From Flectonema sp. DT1601 (lineage: Eukaryota > Euglenozoa > Diplonemea > Diplonemida > Diplonemidae): a stretch of 64,000 bases of DNA. The stretch spans positions 620,001 to 684,000 of the forward strand of contig OZ025786.1 of NCBI GenBank assembly GCA_964019425.1, written 5' to 3'. Positions 23,818-33,893 of the stretch are shown piece after piece. Numbering within the stretch: the first letter of the stretch is position 1; each line of letters begins with the position of its first letter. The position numbers were made by a program, and so were the translations under genes. Below the pieces are notes generated by a model that ran no database searches, had not been told where the DNA came from, and saw only the letters and a list, made by a program, of their open reading frames with translations.

Positions 23818-24597
23818 ATGCTTTCTGGCTGTCGGATCCTCCGATGCTCTGCTGCCTACAAGCTACTCGGTGTTTCGATGACTGCAAATGAGAAGGAGAT
23901 AAAACTTGCCTTCAGGGAGTTGGCAAAAACGCTGCACCCTGATACCGAGGGTGGAGATGCAGCGAAGTTTATGAACGTAAGAGACGCATACTTACGGTTA
24001 CTTGAAAAGAAATTAGTAAAGAAAAAGAAAACTACAGCAAGTGACAGCCTAATGGAGGAAATTATCAAATGGCAGAAGAGCAACCCCCAACAAAGTCGGA
24101 AAGCTGCTTACGGAGTGAAACAAAAGCAACAATCGAAAACAACATTTAATCAAAATACAGAAGCATCTCCTGCTTCTCTAAAATGTCCTCTGTGTGACAA
24201 ACACCTAACAATTCCTGTTATTGTTCGTTCTTCTTGTAGTTGCAATAATCGTTACTGCGTGTCTTGTGTGCGGGATGCCCTGGGCTTAAGCGGAATTATC
24301 AAAAAAAGAAATTCTAAGGGACTACACAACTGCCCCACTTGCTCTACAGAAATAGAACCGCCGCTCGTCCCTTCGGAGTCTTCATATTCTGTTGATGTTC
24401 CGTTTATGAATCTCTTGGATAGATCACTTGGGCCAATCAATTGTTTACGCTGTGGGATCTGGTCTGGATCACGTGAGGAGTTCGCTCTCCACATCAAGCG
24501 CTGTAGTGGCTGTCCCAAGTGTGGGGCATCTGTCAGACTCCAAGACCTTCCTTATCATAAATGTGGAAAGCCATTAAAAAAAGCACTTAGACGTTGA
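23818..24597 (+). CDS. J-domain protein with RING-like and C2HC-like zinc sites
   Basis: The ORF is 259 residues. Residues 12-60 form a J domain (AAYKLLGVSMTANEKEIKLA...AKTLHPDTEGG) with the HPD tripeptide that stimulates Hsp70 ATPase. A basic linker follows (KKLVKKKKTT). From about residue 121 there is a RING-like cysteine array: CPLC, CSCNNRYCVSCV, then CPTC. Two C2HC-like sites come next, CLRCGIWSGSREEFALHIKR(C) and CPKCGASVRLQDLPYHKC. The combination suggests a co-chaperone linked to ubiquitin transfer or RNA/protein binding, which is inference. The N-terminus (MLSGCRILRCSAAYKLL) is not a clear targeting signal. A 329-bp spacer without features separates it from NOMO. Confidence 0.85.
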   Translation: MLSGCRILRCSAAYKLLGVSMTANEKEIKLAFRELAKTLHPDTEGGDAAKFMNVRDAYLRLLEKKLVKKKKTTASDSLMEEIIKWQKSNPQQSRKAAYGVKQKQQSKTTFNQNTEASPASLKCPLCDKHLTIPVIVRSSCSCNNRYCVSCVRDALGLSGIIKKRNSKGLHNCPTCSTEIEPPLVPSESSYSVDVPFMNLLDRSLGPINCLRCGIWSGSREEFALHIKRCSGCPKCGASVRLQDLPYHKCGKPLKKALRR

Positions 24598-25532
24598 TGA
24601 AAGACAGGTATGCTGTAGTAGCGGTAGCGTTGCTGACTGTAGTCTCACTATGATAAAATTTCGTGACAGTCAAGTTATAATTTTTTGGATTGTTGCAGGT
24701 GTCAGCAAACATGATTCACCAGAATAGTCGCTTCAACCAGAGCTTACTTTCTAGATAGTGACTTGAGTTCTACTGACGAGAAGCGTGATGGAATAATAGC
24801 ACAGAGCACAGCAGTTATTGCGACGCAATTTTTTCGGGAAGCACGACGCAACGACGAACTAACTCGGGTTCATCTTTGAAACATTAGTATGCAATATGAC
24901 AAAAGCTAAAGCATGGTAATGTTCCATAGCGCCCTTCCTTACATGAAAAATCAGCTTGAATAAAAAATTAGTGCAATTTCACGGAGGGATTATTATTACT
25001 CGATGTATGTTGTGCAGATTTACTGGAAAACTATTATTGCGGTTTGCAACGGAAATAGTGAAAAATGCTGCGAAATTTTGTACCAAACTTGGACCCCCCA
25101 AAAGCATACCAGTACTTACCAGAAGATACTGTCGCGCCAAGCATGCCCCGTTCAAAGCCCAGAGAACGACGGCGCGGATCTCGGCAATACAAAACGCAGC
25201 AAGAAAATCAAAATGATCTACTATAAATGCGTTCAGTACTCTGACTTGGAATCTTGTGGTACGGCTTTTTGCTCCGCGGATTAGTATTTTTAACCATTTG
25301 GTGTATATAAAATTGCAAAAACCGCCAGCTCCACACACTTTTTAAATGATGATAAAGTAATGAATAACACGCACACAAACTGAGATCAACAACTTAGAAG
25401 CACTGTAAAAGGGTGCAGATTACTTCTGCGCAGGGGTTGTGCCAGGCCCAATTCGGTTCGACGAACATTTTAAAATTAGAAGACGATCTTCCCCAACAGG
25501 CCATGCTGAACCAAGAATTTTAAGCTCACCTG
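24598..25532. other. Intergenic boundary before the mobile island
   Basis: AT-rich spacer with no firm gene. The only item worth noting is the 53-codon frame at 25065-25226, listed separately. Confidence 0.5.
25065..25226 (+). CDS. Possible 53-residue small ORF
   Basis: From ATG 25065 the frame reads MLRNFVPNLDPPKAYQYLPE, then DTVAPSMPRSKPRERRRGSR, and ends NQNDLL. In-frame stops lie just upstream, so the ATG would be the true start. The composition (proline-rich, then basic) looks more protein-like than the other frames here, but the length gives little weight. No family is recognised and no splice site extends it. Confidence 0.22.
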   Translation: MLRNFVPNLDPPKAYQYLPEDTVAPSMPRSKPRERRRGSRQYKTQQENQNDLL

Positions 25533-25877
25533 TTACAAACACGCCCCCATCCCTGTAAGGAGGCATCCACAAAATAGCCTGTTGTCTTTGTGACTAAAAG
25601 AAACACCTAAAAATTCATAATCTTGAGAGAGGTAACAGTGCCACTTGGCTTCCAAGTAATATCTATCTTTGGAGTCCATTCTCCCAGTGGCACATTTAAC
25701 ATTCTCCTTATCACCAAATAACCTAATGTTATCGATCACCAGGAATCCTTGGCATGCCGCTTCTTCAGCAGGTTTCTTCCAACTTATGGATCTTCTTAAC
25801 CTTGTTCGTAGTCGGCCGTCCAGATCATCGTCATACTTACTAAAAGTATAGAAATAATGGGTCTTGCAAAAATTCTT
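25533..25877 (-). pseudogene. Unrecognised coding fragment next to the left TIR
   Basis: The minus-strand frame is open for 114 codons between stops and has good protein character: NFCKTHYFYTFSKYDDDLDG, then LVIDNIRLFGDKENVKCATG, then YYLEAKWHCYLSQDYEFLG. There is no ATG before RMDSKD, late in the frame. It therefore looks like an internal exon or the remains of a gene cut about 50 bp from the outer edge of the left terminal inverted repeat. I recognise no family. It could be a host gene broken by the island or another transposon relic. Confidence 0.4.
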
Positions 25878-25928
25878 CTATACCATAGAGAAAGAAAAAA
25901 AAAGAACAGAAACCGGCATTAAGTTCAA

Positions 25929-26212
25929 GTGAACCTTTCTCTGCCGTATTACATTATACCCTGGTTTTGGTTTCCCAGGGCTCAATAATTCAAAATTGAA
26001 TAACTCGATTCCGTACTGCACTGGATGACAACACGGAAAAAGAGATGTGTATGCAGCTAAGTTAGAAACATTTATTATAATGTAAAGTATTTGCGTCAAT
26101 CGCAGAGTGTATACCTACACCAATATTACTTTAGTCACTGTATCTCAGAACTAATCGTTATGTTTTTTATGATGCAATACATTTGTATTTTATGTACAAA
26201 CTCGAACAGTTA
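25929..26212 (+). repeat. Left long terminal inverted repeat
   Basis: It matches the reverse complement of 34140-34414 with roughly nine of ten positions identical by eye and small indels. Conserved blocks include CTGCCGTATTACATTATAC at 25941 and GTCACTGTATCTCAGAACTA near 26135. The inner end (CTCGAACAGTTA) at 26201-26212 marks the loss of similarity. Confidence 0.8.
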
Positions 26213-26501
26213 CCAATTATGTCACGGAAAATGAAATAAAAATAAAGAACAGAATGTAGGATTTCAAAGGACGCATAAAATCAAGTTTCGCCAAGCTTTG
26301 CCAAATTCAACCTACTTCCCTGCGACATTGCCAGCTCCCGATCTTGGTGATCCGAAGCGTGATAAAGTGCGTCCACTGCTCGACCTTGTTCCCTAGCGGT
26401 CATCCGTAGTAACACCAGGACGCTATGAAACGCGATGAAACGATAATTCCCTGCCATGGACGTATACGTTCACCCCGATGAAGAAAAAGCGATCCGGAAT
26501 A

Positions 26502-26525
26502 CACACAAGGTTTGCACCTTGTGTG
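26502..26525. repeat. Perfect 10-bp hairpin inside the element
   Basis: CACACAAGGT at 26502-26511 and ACCTTGTGTG at 26516-26525 are exact inverted partners around the tetranucleotide TTGC. The hairpin lies between the left TIR and the first plus-strand ORF. Its role is unknown; it may be a transposase or transcription site. Confidence 0.45.
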
Positions 26526-26798
26526 ACCAAGGAATATACTGTATTTTTTATGTTGGTAAGAACCATGGGAAGGATGTTGAAATTCCATTTAGGTAATTTG
26601 CTACCATGTCCTAAAGCAGCGCCGATGATAAAGAAAACATAAACTACCGAAATTACTTTGTGTGTATTTTATTCCACTTCTCTTACCTCGTGCATATTAT
26701 ATATTCGGTGTGAGTGGTACTGTTATTAGTTTTATCGTTATTATCGAACTTCTTCTGCAGTTCACAGCCACTCACCCACTTCCACTCTTCAATTCAAA

Positions 26799-27643
26799 AT
26801 GTCAATGTTAATTGATTTTGATTTCCCTGAAGTATTAGAAGTTATCTGGAAGAAAAAATTTGACTGCGAAGTTCCAACCAGGCAGCGGGTGGATCTAGCG
26901 TTGATGGCAAGTGAGCTGCCTTTTAGTGTTTCATTGGAAAATTTAAGATCTGACTCAACTCAAAGGGAAATGATTCAGGGAACTGTGGCAGCTGTACTTG
27001 GTGTGAATCTACCAGTGATGAAGACGAAAGTTCAAATACACCAAGTAGTTGAAGTTCTTGCTATCTTGGCAAGGATGAACCGGGCAATGGTGATGGAGAA
27101 GGTGGCAGCGGTCGGTGTTCGACTGCAAGTTCGACCCCAACAAACAGGGTGGTTATGCATGAAAGAGGCGGATGACGCTGTGTAGCGACACAGACACCCT
27201 CCGCAACCTCACACAACAACAGGTCAACAACTTGACTAATCACACCAAACGCCACCTTCAACGACGCAGAAGCAGCAGTCAACCACCTTCAGGCAGGAGA
27301 GCAATCAGTTCGGCAGCATATTAATGCCAATGTAGATCGCCAACAGAAGTTGGAGGAGATGACAGGATTCATCGGTCAACAGCAGGAGACCATGCCCCGA
27401 TTGACGGAGGAGGTATTATTGGATCTCAAGGGGAGAGTTGATGCTGCCCCACATCATAATCATCCTCCACCGCCACCACCACTACCAGTTCCAGAACACA
27501 GCATGCCAGCTAATACCTTTACGCACCCACCAGTTATGGAAGTACCTGCCATCGACCGTTTTTTTTCTCCACGATCTCTCACCCACCCCAAAACCATCTC
27601 GTCATCACCCTCTGCATCGTGCGCACTACGCCGTCGCTCGTAG
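26799..27643 (+). pseudogene. Element-borne ORF tract of unknown function, broken
   Basis: ATG 26799 starts a protein-like frame (MSMLIDFDFPEVLEVIWKKK, then RVDLALMASELPFSVSLENL) that follows a CTGCAG acceptor-like site. Further along the same strand, a glutamine-rich helical stretch (LEEMTGFIGQQQETMPRLTE) and a proline-rich tail (PPPPPPLPVPEHSMP) near 27350-27560 look coding but are not in one uninterrupted frame. The tract resembles a structural first ORF of a transposable element, but I cannot assign a family. It runs tail-to-tail into the transposase coding region near 27560-27640. Confidence 0.4.
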
Positions 27644-28865
27644 TGCCACTTCTGCACAATGCTGTTAAGCATCCCCAACACATTCTTGTCCCTGGCTGAA
27701 GAGATAACATTGTTAAACCCTTCAGCCAGGTTGTTCGTACTTTGATTGTACGTCCTAGAGCGGATTGCACCGCGAGCCCAAGTCTCAGGCTCCTTTTCAT
27801 CCAGGTATTCGTGGAGCACTTCAAGCTCGTTCTCCTCCGCAGACTCACCAAGAGCATCAAACATGGGTAGAAACCTGCCGTACACAGATGTTTGAACCTA
27901 CCAAACATCTCCTTGCTGAACTTGGTCTTGATGTTTCGACCCATGTGTTGTGTGCATTTGAGGGCAATCACACCGTTGTAATCCCCACGAAGCACCGACA
28001 GTAGGCCCTTGTCCTGATCGGCCATAAGGCCAAACCCTTCGCCCAAAAACTCCGGAACCTTCACCGCCGACCCCAGCTTCCCAAGGAAGTACTTCCACCC
28101 TTCGGCGTCTTCATTGCCTATCAAGGCGAAACCCACAGGGAATTGACTTCCCAGTGGGTCCATTGCAACAAATGTAAGCAATGTCCCCAAGTAATGTGCT
28201 CGTAAGAAGCACCCATCAACAACCCCAAATCCCCCCGGACATGCACCTACACCCTCCAGCGATGCCCCCAAAGCAAGGAAAAAGGACTTAAACCTTCCAC
28301 CCTCTTCTTTTATGTCCCACTGGGTACCGGGGTTTTGTTCCGCCAGTGAGGTGAACCAGGCCTGTAACCAGGCAAATCCCTCATGGGGGTCACCATTGAT
28401 CTCTTTATCGGCTTCTCCGAGGGCCCGGTATACAGTATCCTTCCTTACTGTTATACCGCAAGACTTTAAGTCTTGTACAAGGTGGGACTTTTTATATTTT
28501 GTACCCAACCCCTTGTATTTTGCCAGGGAAAGGTAGGCTATTGTGGTCTTGGGCCCGTACACCCTCCCCCCCCCAGGGTTGCAAGCGTCCGTATGCCGCA
28601 GCTGTGACACCGTCACAGTTCTCTCTTCACAACTCCCTGTAGCGCACACCCTCCACTCACATGAGTCGGATGTGCAATGGAACGATATCCGGTTCTCACG
28701 CTTTTGTCTGCTAAACCTCCTTCCAGTGGAGCAGCAGGCGAGGGTGACGCTTGCCAGGAGTGCACTCTCGCTAGGGAAGACACGTCCCAGAGTTGGTGTC
28801 GGAACATTGAACACCGGCACGTTTATGGTCGGGACAGGTGTAACAGTATCCTCAGATGCGATCAC
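27460..28865 (-). pseudogene. MULE (Mutator-like) transposase, frameshifted
   Basis: The minus-strand frame 27579-28865 holds an N-terminal zinc/FLYWCH-like region (CTSDSCEWRVCATGSCEERT, then LRHTDACNPGG). The MULE catalytic core follows: FGVVDGCFLRAHYLGTLLTF, IGNEDAEGWKYFLGKLG, LMADQDKGLLSVLRG, LKCTQHMGRNIKTKF. The Asp residues of VVDGCF and MADQDKG are the candidate first and second acidic catalytic residues. The C-terminal part of the family (SRTYNQSTNNLAEGFNNVIS, then RDKNVLGMLNSIVQKWHYER) continues in another frame at 27460-27885, so one frameshift lies near 27885-27895. No ATG is visible at the 5' end (the track frame begins GTG), where the sequence passes directly into the G+C-rich tract. 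This copy is unlikely to be active. Confidence 0.8.
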
Positions 28866-31800
28866 AGGTGCATGTGGGAGGGGTTCAAGGGGGTGCTGAT
28901 GCCAGCGCTGAAGAAGGGGTTGAACCTCGCCCTCCCGGAGGGGCTAAGGATAGAAGAAGACGGGCCGGGGCCGAACCCCAGAGACTGTCCTCGGCGAAAC
29001 TGGACCAGGTCAAGAGAGACTGCCTGCTGGCGGGGGCGGATGACCAGCGCGATAAAGGGAGGCTGCTCTCCCTGCGCATGGATAAGGCGAGCGCATGGCT
29101 GCAACAGATGAAGAGTGCGCGATGGACCCAGAGACGTTCAGGATCGCATGTGGGATGTGCTTGGAGAAGCTGTCCAAGATGTTCGACCCGCTACAAGACA
29201 GGCGGCAGGGGAGGTAGTAGGAACCCTGATGTCCATAGTAGACGCCCTGTTGGAGGAGAAGAAAGAGGAGTGCGAACCGTTGTTCTCGGCAGTACAGCTG
29301 AAACAGCTGGTCTGCACGGGATGTGCGGACGCCTCCGGATCGACGGATGAGTTGACGCTGATCCCACTGTGTGGCCGTACACCACAGGTGAGGCTTCAGC
29401 CGACGAAGGAGAGAGTCGAGCGGTCCTGCGAGAAGCTGTGCGGCAGCAATGAGGCCACGTTGGAAGAGAGTTTCGCCTCGCTCCCAAGCTCCTTGATCTT
29501 CCAGAGAGACAAGCAGGACACGCAAGGGTCCTTGGGATGGGAAGAGCGCTTCCAGGTGCAGGTCGGGGAGAGGGTGATGACGTACCAGCACACCTCGGGA
29601 GTGACAACGCGGGGCATAGTAGCGTGTCATACACGTGGGACGGAGTAGGCTGGCAGAAGCAAGACGACAAGGCAATAAGCCAAGTGTCGACAGAGGAGAT
29701 CCACGGTACGAAACCAGTAGTAGTGGTCTACTCGAGGGTAGAGGGATCGACCCAAGAGGACGTCGGGGTGCCGGTGAGATGGATTCCGGTGGCGAACAAG
29801 GACCGGATGGAGGTACGCGAGGCACCGCCGTCGGAGGAGGACACCGCGGGGTACACGCCCAGGGAAGAGGCAGAGTGTGCCCTCCGGACGCGAGTAGTAG
29901 GGGGGCAGACGCAGCGCAAGCTGCTCTTACTGGTATCGAGCGTCTGGAACGCGGAGATGGAGAAGCTGGGGGCGGCAGCATGCCTGATACACATGGGAAC
30001 GCTTGACAGGACCTGGCCCTCTGGGAAGCGGAATCGGCGGCGTGGGACGAGCCGGTGGAGCTCTCGGAGGACGGGCTCGACTACCTGGTGATCGAGCTGG
30101 AGATGAATCTGGGGCTGTCCCATTTGAGGGGAAAGACGGCGGAACCGGTGGAATCCCAGTCGCTCCCGGAAGGGTCGACGGTGTCAGGCGAAGACAGACC
30201 ACGAGCCGAAGCGCCAGCCCAGGAGGAAGCGCGGACGACGGACGCACAAGGAGCGGAAGCAGTAGGGCTGAGAGACGAGCCAGCACAGTGGGACAACCCG
30301 AGGAAAAAGAGCCCCCATCCCCCGACCCCCCGTCGAAGGAGGAGAAGCTGTGTGCGGTGGCGGTGGGATGGGAACCGGGGGTGCATGCATCGTGGGAGGA
30401 GGCGAAGGCACAGACGGAAGGGTGCCCGAATGCGACACACCAGAGTTTCTCCCCCAGGAAGGAGGCGGACAGGTTCGTAGAGAGGTGGCAGCCGGAGACC
30501 AGGGAACCGACCCGGGCCACGGAGGGAGTCAGCCCACGCAAGTGGTACACAGTGGCGAGGTAGCTGTTCCAATGCTGGAACGAGGCGAACTCGAATGGTG
30601 TCAGGCTACGCGGCGGCGAGACACAAGAGTTTCGCAAGCAAGGGGGAGGCGGAGGGATACCTCCGAACCCACCTGCTGGGGGAGGTGGTTGGGGAAGTAG
30701 GGACAAGGTACACCTTGGTGTACGCGTGCGAGGTAGACCCGGTAACGGGCCGTCTGGGGGCGGCGGCGAGCTGGTTGGACACACACCGTTTCGAGGTGTT
30801 GGGCACATGGCCAGCTGGCCTGCCAGCGGGAGACACACACTGGGGGCGATACTTCGCAGCCCTGGTGGGGCTGGTAGCGGCCAAGGTGTGTGGAGGCCTC
30901 GTCCCAGCGGAGGCATCCCTGCTGCTGCGAGGAAGCACGACACACTGGTCGACGGACCAGAGAGAGGTGCTGGAGGAGGCGGAGTTGATGGGGAGGCGTA
31001 CGACACTGGTGGAGATGCCAGAGAGGATGAGAACACACGCAACGGAGGAGGCAGAAAAAGCGGCAAAGGGGCTCAACCTCAGTGACGGAAGCCGTGATGA
31101 AGGTTTTCACAGAGGGGGCAAAGAACTGCCTGGGACACGGGACACGGACGGGGTCCCTTCACGGTGCGGTGGGAGGGAAGACAACTGCGTCTGGAACCCC
31201 AGTGCACGGAAGGGGGGACAGGATCGTCAGGCGGCCGAGAGTCGGTGGAAGGAGAAGACGCGAGGGTGGAGGGCCGAGACGAGCAGAGCCCGGTCCCAAC
31301 CCCGAAGGGGGCCGTACAAAGGGTAGAGGCGGGAGTCCTGGAGTTGAGCTCGGAAGGGTCGGAGGGAGATGACGATCATCCTCCCCAGCGACAGGGCAGG
31401 ACGAAGGGAACGGTTCCATGTCGGGAGGCCCCATAGGGAGTCCAAGGACGTCGGACATGGAAGCGGAAGAACAGACGGAAGAAATGGACCAGCCCGTAGA
31501 CCTGTCGGCAGCAGAAACCTCAGGCGAAAACCATCACCTGGCCGAGGACCTGCAAGCCGAGAAGGGGGACGAGCTGGACGAGACGTCCCACCCGACGGCA
31601 TGGACGGAGTGGAGGGGTTGAAGGACCTGGAAGACTCACAGTCGGAGATGGAAGTCGACGGAGAAAATGTGACGGAAGAGTCCAGTACGTCGAGGAAACG
31701 TCAGAGGACGTGGTCCAGGTGGCAGAGTCGGACACAGAAGAGGAGGGATCGTCAGACTCCCAAATGACCATGACGGTCGATGAACAGGAATTGGAAGAAA

Positions 31801-32576
31801 GAGCGGCGCCCGAGGGGAACACAGGTCAGATGGCCTGGATGCTGGGACTACACCCAGAAAGGGGGAACGCATATACACGACGGGAGGGCCGATCGGAGCC
31901 CCTTTCAAAGCTGGTGAACTCAGGCGAAACAAAACCAATGGCCGAGAGATCTAGTTTGGGGGCGAAGATGGGACCACGCGCAGTGTGTAGTGACGGGAGC
32001 GGGGAAGACGCAGAGAGATCGCCGGGCACGGTGTCGACACCGAGCACGAGAGGGAGGACGAAGTACAGAAAGGGAATGGAGGAGGAGAGGGAGGAGTGTG
32101 TGTCGCCGAAGACAAATACGGGAAGGGGACGCACGAGAGGCCGGAAGGCAAAGACAGGGGCAAAGGGGGCCGGAAAGGAGGACCCAAGCCCGCAGGTGTT
32201 GCAGGCGGAAATGGGAGAGTCCACCCCGAGCTCAGGTGAACGGCAGGCGAGGAGGAGGTACAGGAAGGGAGAAGAGAGGGAGAGGATAGAGGTTCTCTCC
32301 CCAGACCCGAGCAGGAAAGCGAAGAGGAAGAGACGCAAGCAGAAGGAACCGGAGCCAGTGGAGGGCACCACGAGGGAACAGTTACAACAGGAAACCCACA
32401 CGGTTAGAAACGTGACCAAAGCCCCCACGAAGCAGGAGACACACAACCTGCAACCAGACCCCCCCAAAAAAAAACCCCGGTCAACGGTCAACGAGGCAAA
32501 CTCGGACCAAAACATGCTTTTCACCCCCCCCAGGAAACACCGACCAGTGGAGCCAAAGGCCGCACACATATTATAA
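28860..32576 (+). mobile_element. G+C-rich broken retroelement-like coding tract (fossil)
   Basis: About 3.7 kb of strongly purine- and G+C-rich plus-strand sequence, unlike any neighbour. Sections in several frames look coding. Near 28,960-29,150 there is an RT-protein C-terminal-like stretch (GRLLSLRMDKASAWLQQM). Near 29,200-29,740 a USP-like peptidase section shows a zinc-type finger with LVCTGC and a segment YTWDGVGWQKQDD. Near 30,330-30,480 and 30,540-30,670 there are two copies of the Cauli_VI/RNase H1 N-terminal-type domain (SWEEAKAQTEGCPNATHQSF and GYAAARHKSFASKGEAEGYL). The last 290 codons (31710-32576) are low-complexity and strongly charged. The tract is broken, with several breaks, so it is a relic. 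LINE or RNase H-bearing retroelement ancestry is most likely; the assignment is tentative. Confidence 0.5.
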
Positions 32577-32659
32577 AAATCAAAGGCCGCCCCCCAACCC
32601 AAGAAAAGGATGAAAAACTTTCAAGCGAAAAAACTTGACGTCCGTACGCCCCAGAGATC
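32525..32659 (+). repeat. 135-bp direct repeat, copy 1
   Basis: The sequence from the C-run through CCCCAGAGATC is repeated, apparently without a mismatch, at 32887-33021. Copy 1 covers the end of the last ORF of the G+C-rich tract. The 227 bases between the copies carry an internal TIR fragment. Confidence 0.9.
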
Positions 32660-32794
32660 TCCGTTGCTTCAGTCACAACAGATGATTGACTTACTTCTAC
32701 ACCATACTGATGATGAGAGAATAGAGGTAAGAGGTATATGGATTACTCTCGAAACCTAATAGTTACTTTAAAAGGCTAAGTTAAGCATCACACC

Positions 32795-32886
32795 TAGTCA
32801 CTGTATCTCAGAACTAATGTTAAATTATCGTTATGTTTTTTATGATACAAAACATTTGTATTTTACGTACAAAATCAAACAGTTAA
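32795..32886 (+). repeat. Internal copy of the TIR sequence (forward)
   Basis: TAGTCACTGTATCTCAGAAC followed by TTATGTTTTTTATGATACAA matches the inner part of the left TIR (26133-26212), with an extra short insert. It ends AAACAGTTAA directly at the second copy of the 135-bp repeat. Confidence 0.75.
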
Positions 32887-33021
32887 CCCCCCCAGGAAAC
32901 ACCGACCAGTGGAGCCAAAGGCCGCACACATATTATAAAAATCAAAGGCCGCCCCCCAACCCAAGAAAAGGATGAAAAACTTTCAAGCGAAAAAACTTGA
33001 CGTCCGTACGCCCCAGAGATC
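32887..33021 (+). repeat. 135-bp direct repeat, copy 2
   Basis: Second copy of 32525-32659, offset 362 bp. Downstream sequence differs from that after copy 1 (CAAAGGACGG rather than TCCGTTGC), so the shared part ends sharply. Confidence 0.9.
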
Positions 33022-33430
33022 AAAGGACGGACGACTCACACCCCCCTTCTTTCGCCCCATTTTATTTACTGGTACAGCGACAAAGTAAAGCTGGGAGACG
33101 ACGAATTATTTTTTGTGCATAGAAACAAGGGATCCATGAGAACAAAGGATCAAGAGAAGAAGCGCACATTCCCCTTCCTAAACCCAGAAACATGAGAACT
33201 CATTAAATTGGAGGGTCATGTCTTTCCAAGTCGAAAAATGCTTAAATGCTAAAGAAGACTGTCGTCCCCAGCTCGCGGGTTTTCCCTGTCGCTGTATGTC
33301 GAGACAACGATCAGAGTCAGTAGAAAGAGTATACAAATTTACTGTGTATTTTTGAGTGACGAAGAAAGAAGTTTCCATTTTATCTTCCCGAAAATAAAAA
33401 AAAAAAAAAAAGGAAAAGGGAAAAAAGGTC

Positions 33431-33630
33431 AAGTGACACACAACAGAGAAAAATAAATATAGGTGGCACACAACAGCGAAAAATAAATATAGGTGGCACA
33501 CAACAGCGAAAAAAAAGTTTAGGTGGCACACAACAGCGAAAAAAAAAAAGAAAAAAAAACACAACGGAGAAAAATTCTTTTAGGTGGACTACAACGGAGA
33601 AAAATAAAGTTTTGGGGTAGCAACGGAGAA
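33431..33630. repeat. Minisatellite of about 30 bp units
   Basis: Six to seven degenerate units are built on AGGTGGCACACAACAGCGAA followed by an A-rich spacer of variable length. The first three or four units are nearly identical; later ones shift to ACAACGGAGAAAAA. Confidence 0.85.
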
Positions 33631-33833
33631 TTTTCCTTCTCTTTAATTGGGCTCCTTTCAAAATACAGGAAGGGAATAACATGCAGCTGCTATGAATGGA
33701 AACCGTTGAGTGCGTTAGTGCGACACTGCCTTGGTTAGTTCTGCTGATTCAGTGCAACAACGCCCTAAGGTGGCGTTAGGTGTGGGTGGCAGGTGCCATT
33801 GACCTGTATGTTCGGTTTGGTACATAGGTTTTC

Positions 33834-33893
33834 TGGGGGGTTAACTGTTCAAGTTTGTACGTAAAATAAAAATGTTTTGTATCATAAAACATG
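33834..33893 (-). repeat. Internal copy of the TIR sequence (inverted)
   Basis: GGGGGGTTAACTGTTCAAGT onward is the reverse complement of 32832-32893, including the GTTAACCCCCC end. It is closer to that internal copy than to the outer TIRs, so 32.8-33.9 kb may be a nested, shorter inverted-repeat unit. Confidence 0.7.

Noticed and set aside
29010-31066. Two long minus-strand frames (323 and 379 codons), proline/serine-rich
   Set aside because: They mirror the purine-rich, G+C-rich plus strand, contain no recognisable domain and are shadows.
32525-33021. 135-bp direct repeats as terminal repeats of a small LTR element
   Set aside because: The 227 bases between them contain no primer-binding-site-like or coding features and end in a TIR fragment; a local duplication fits better.
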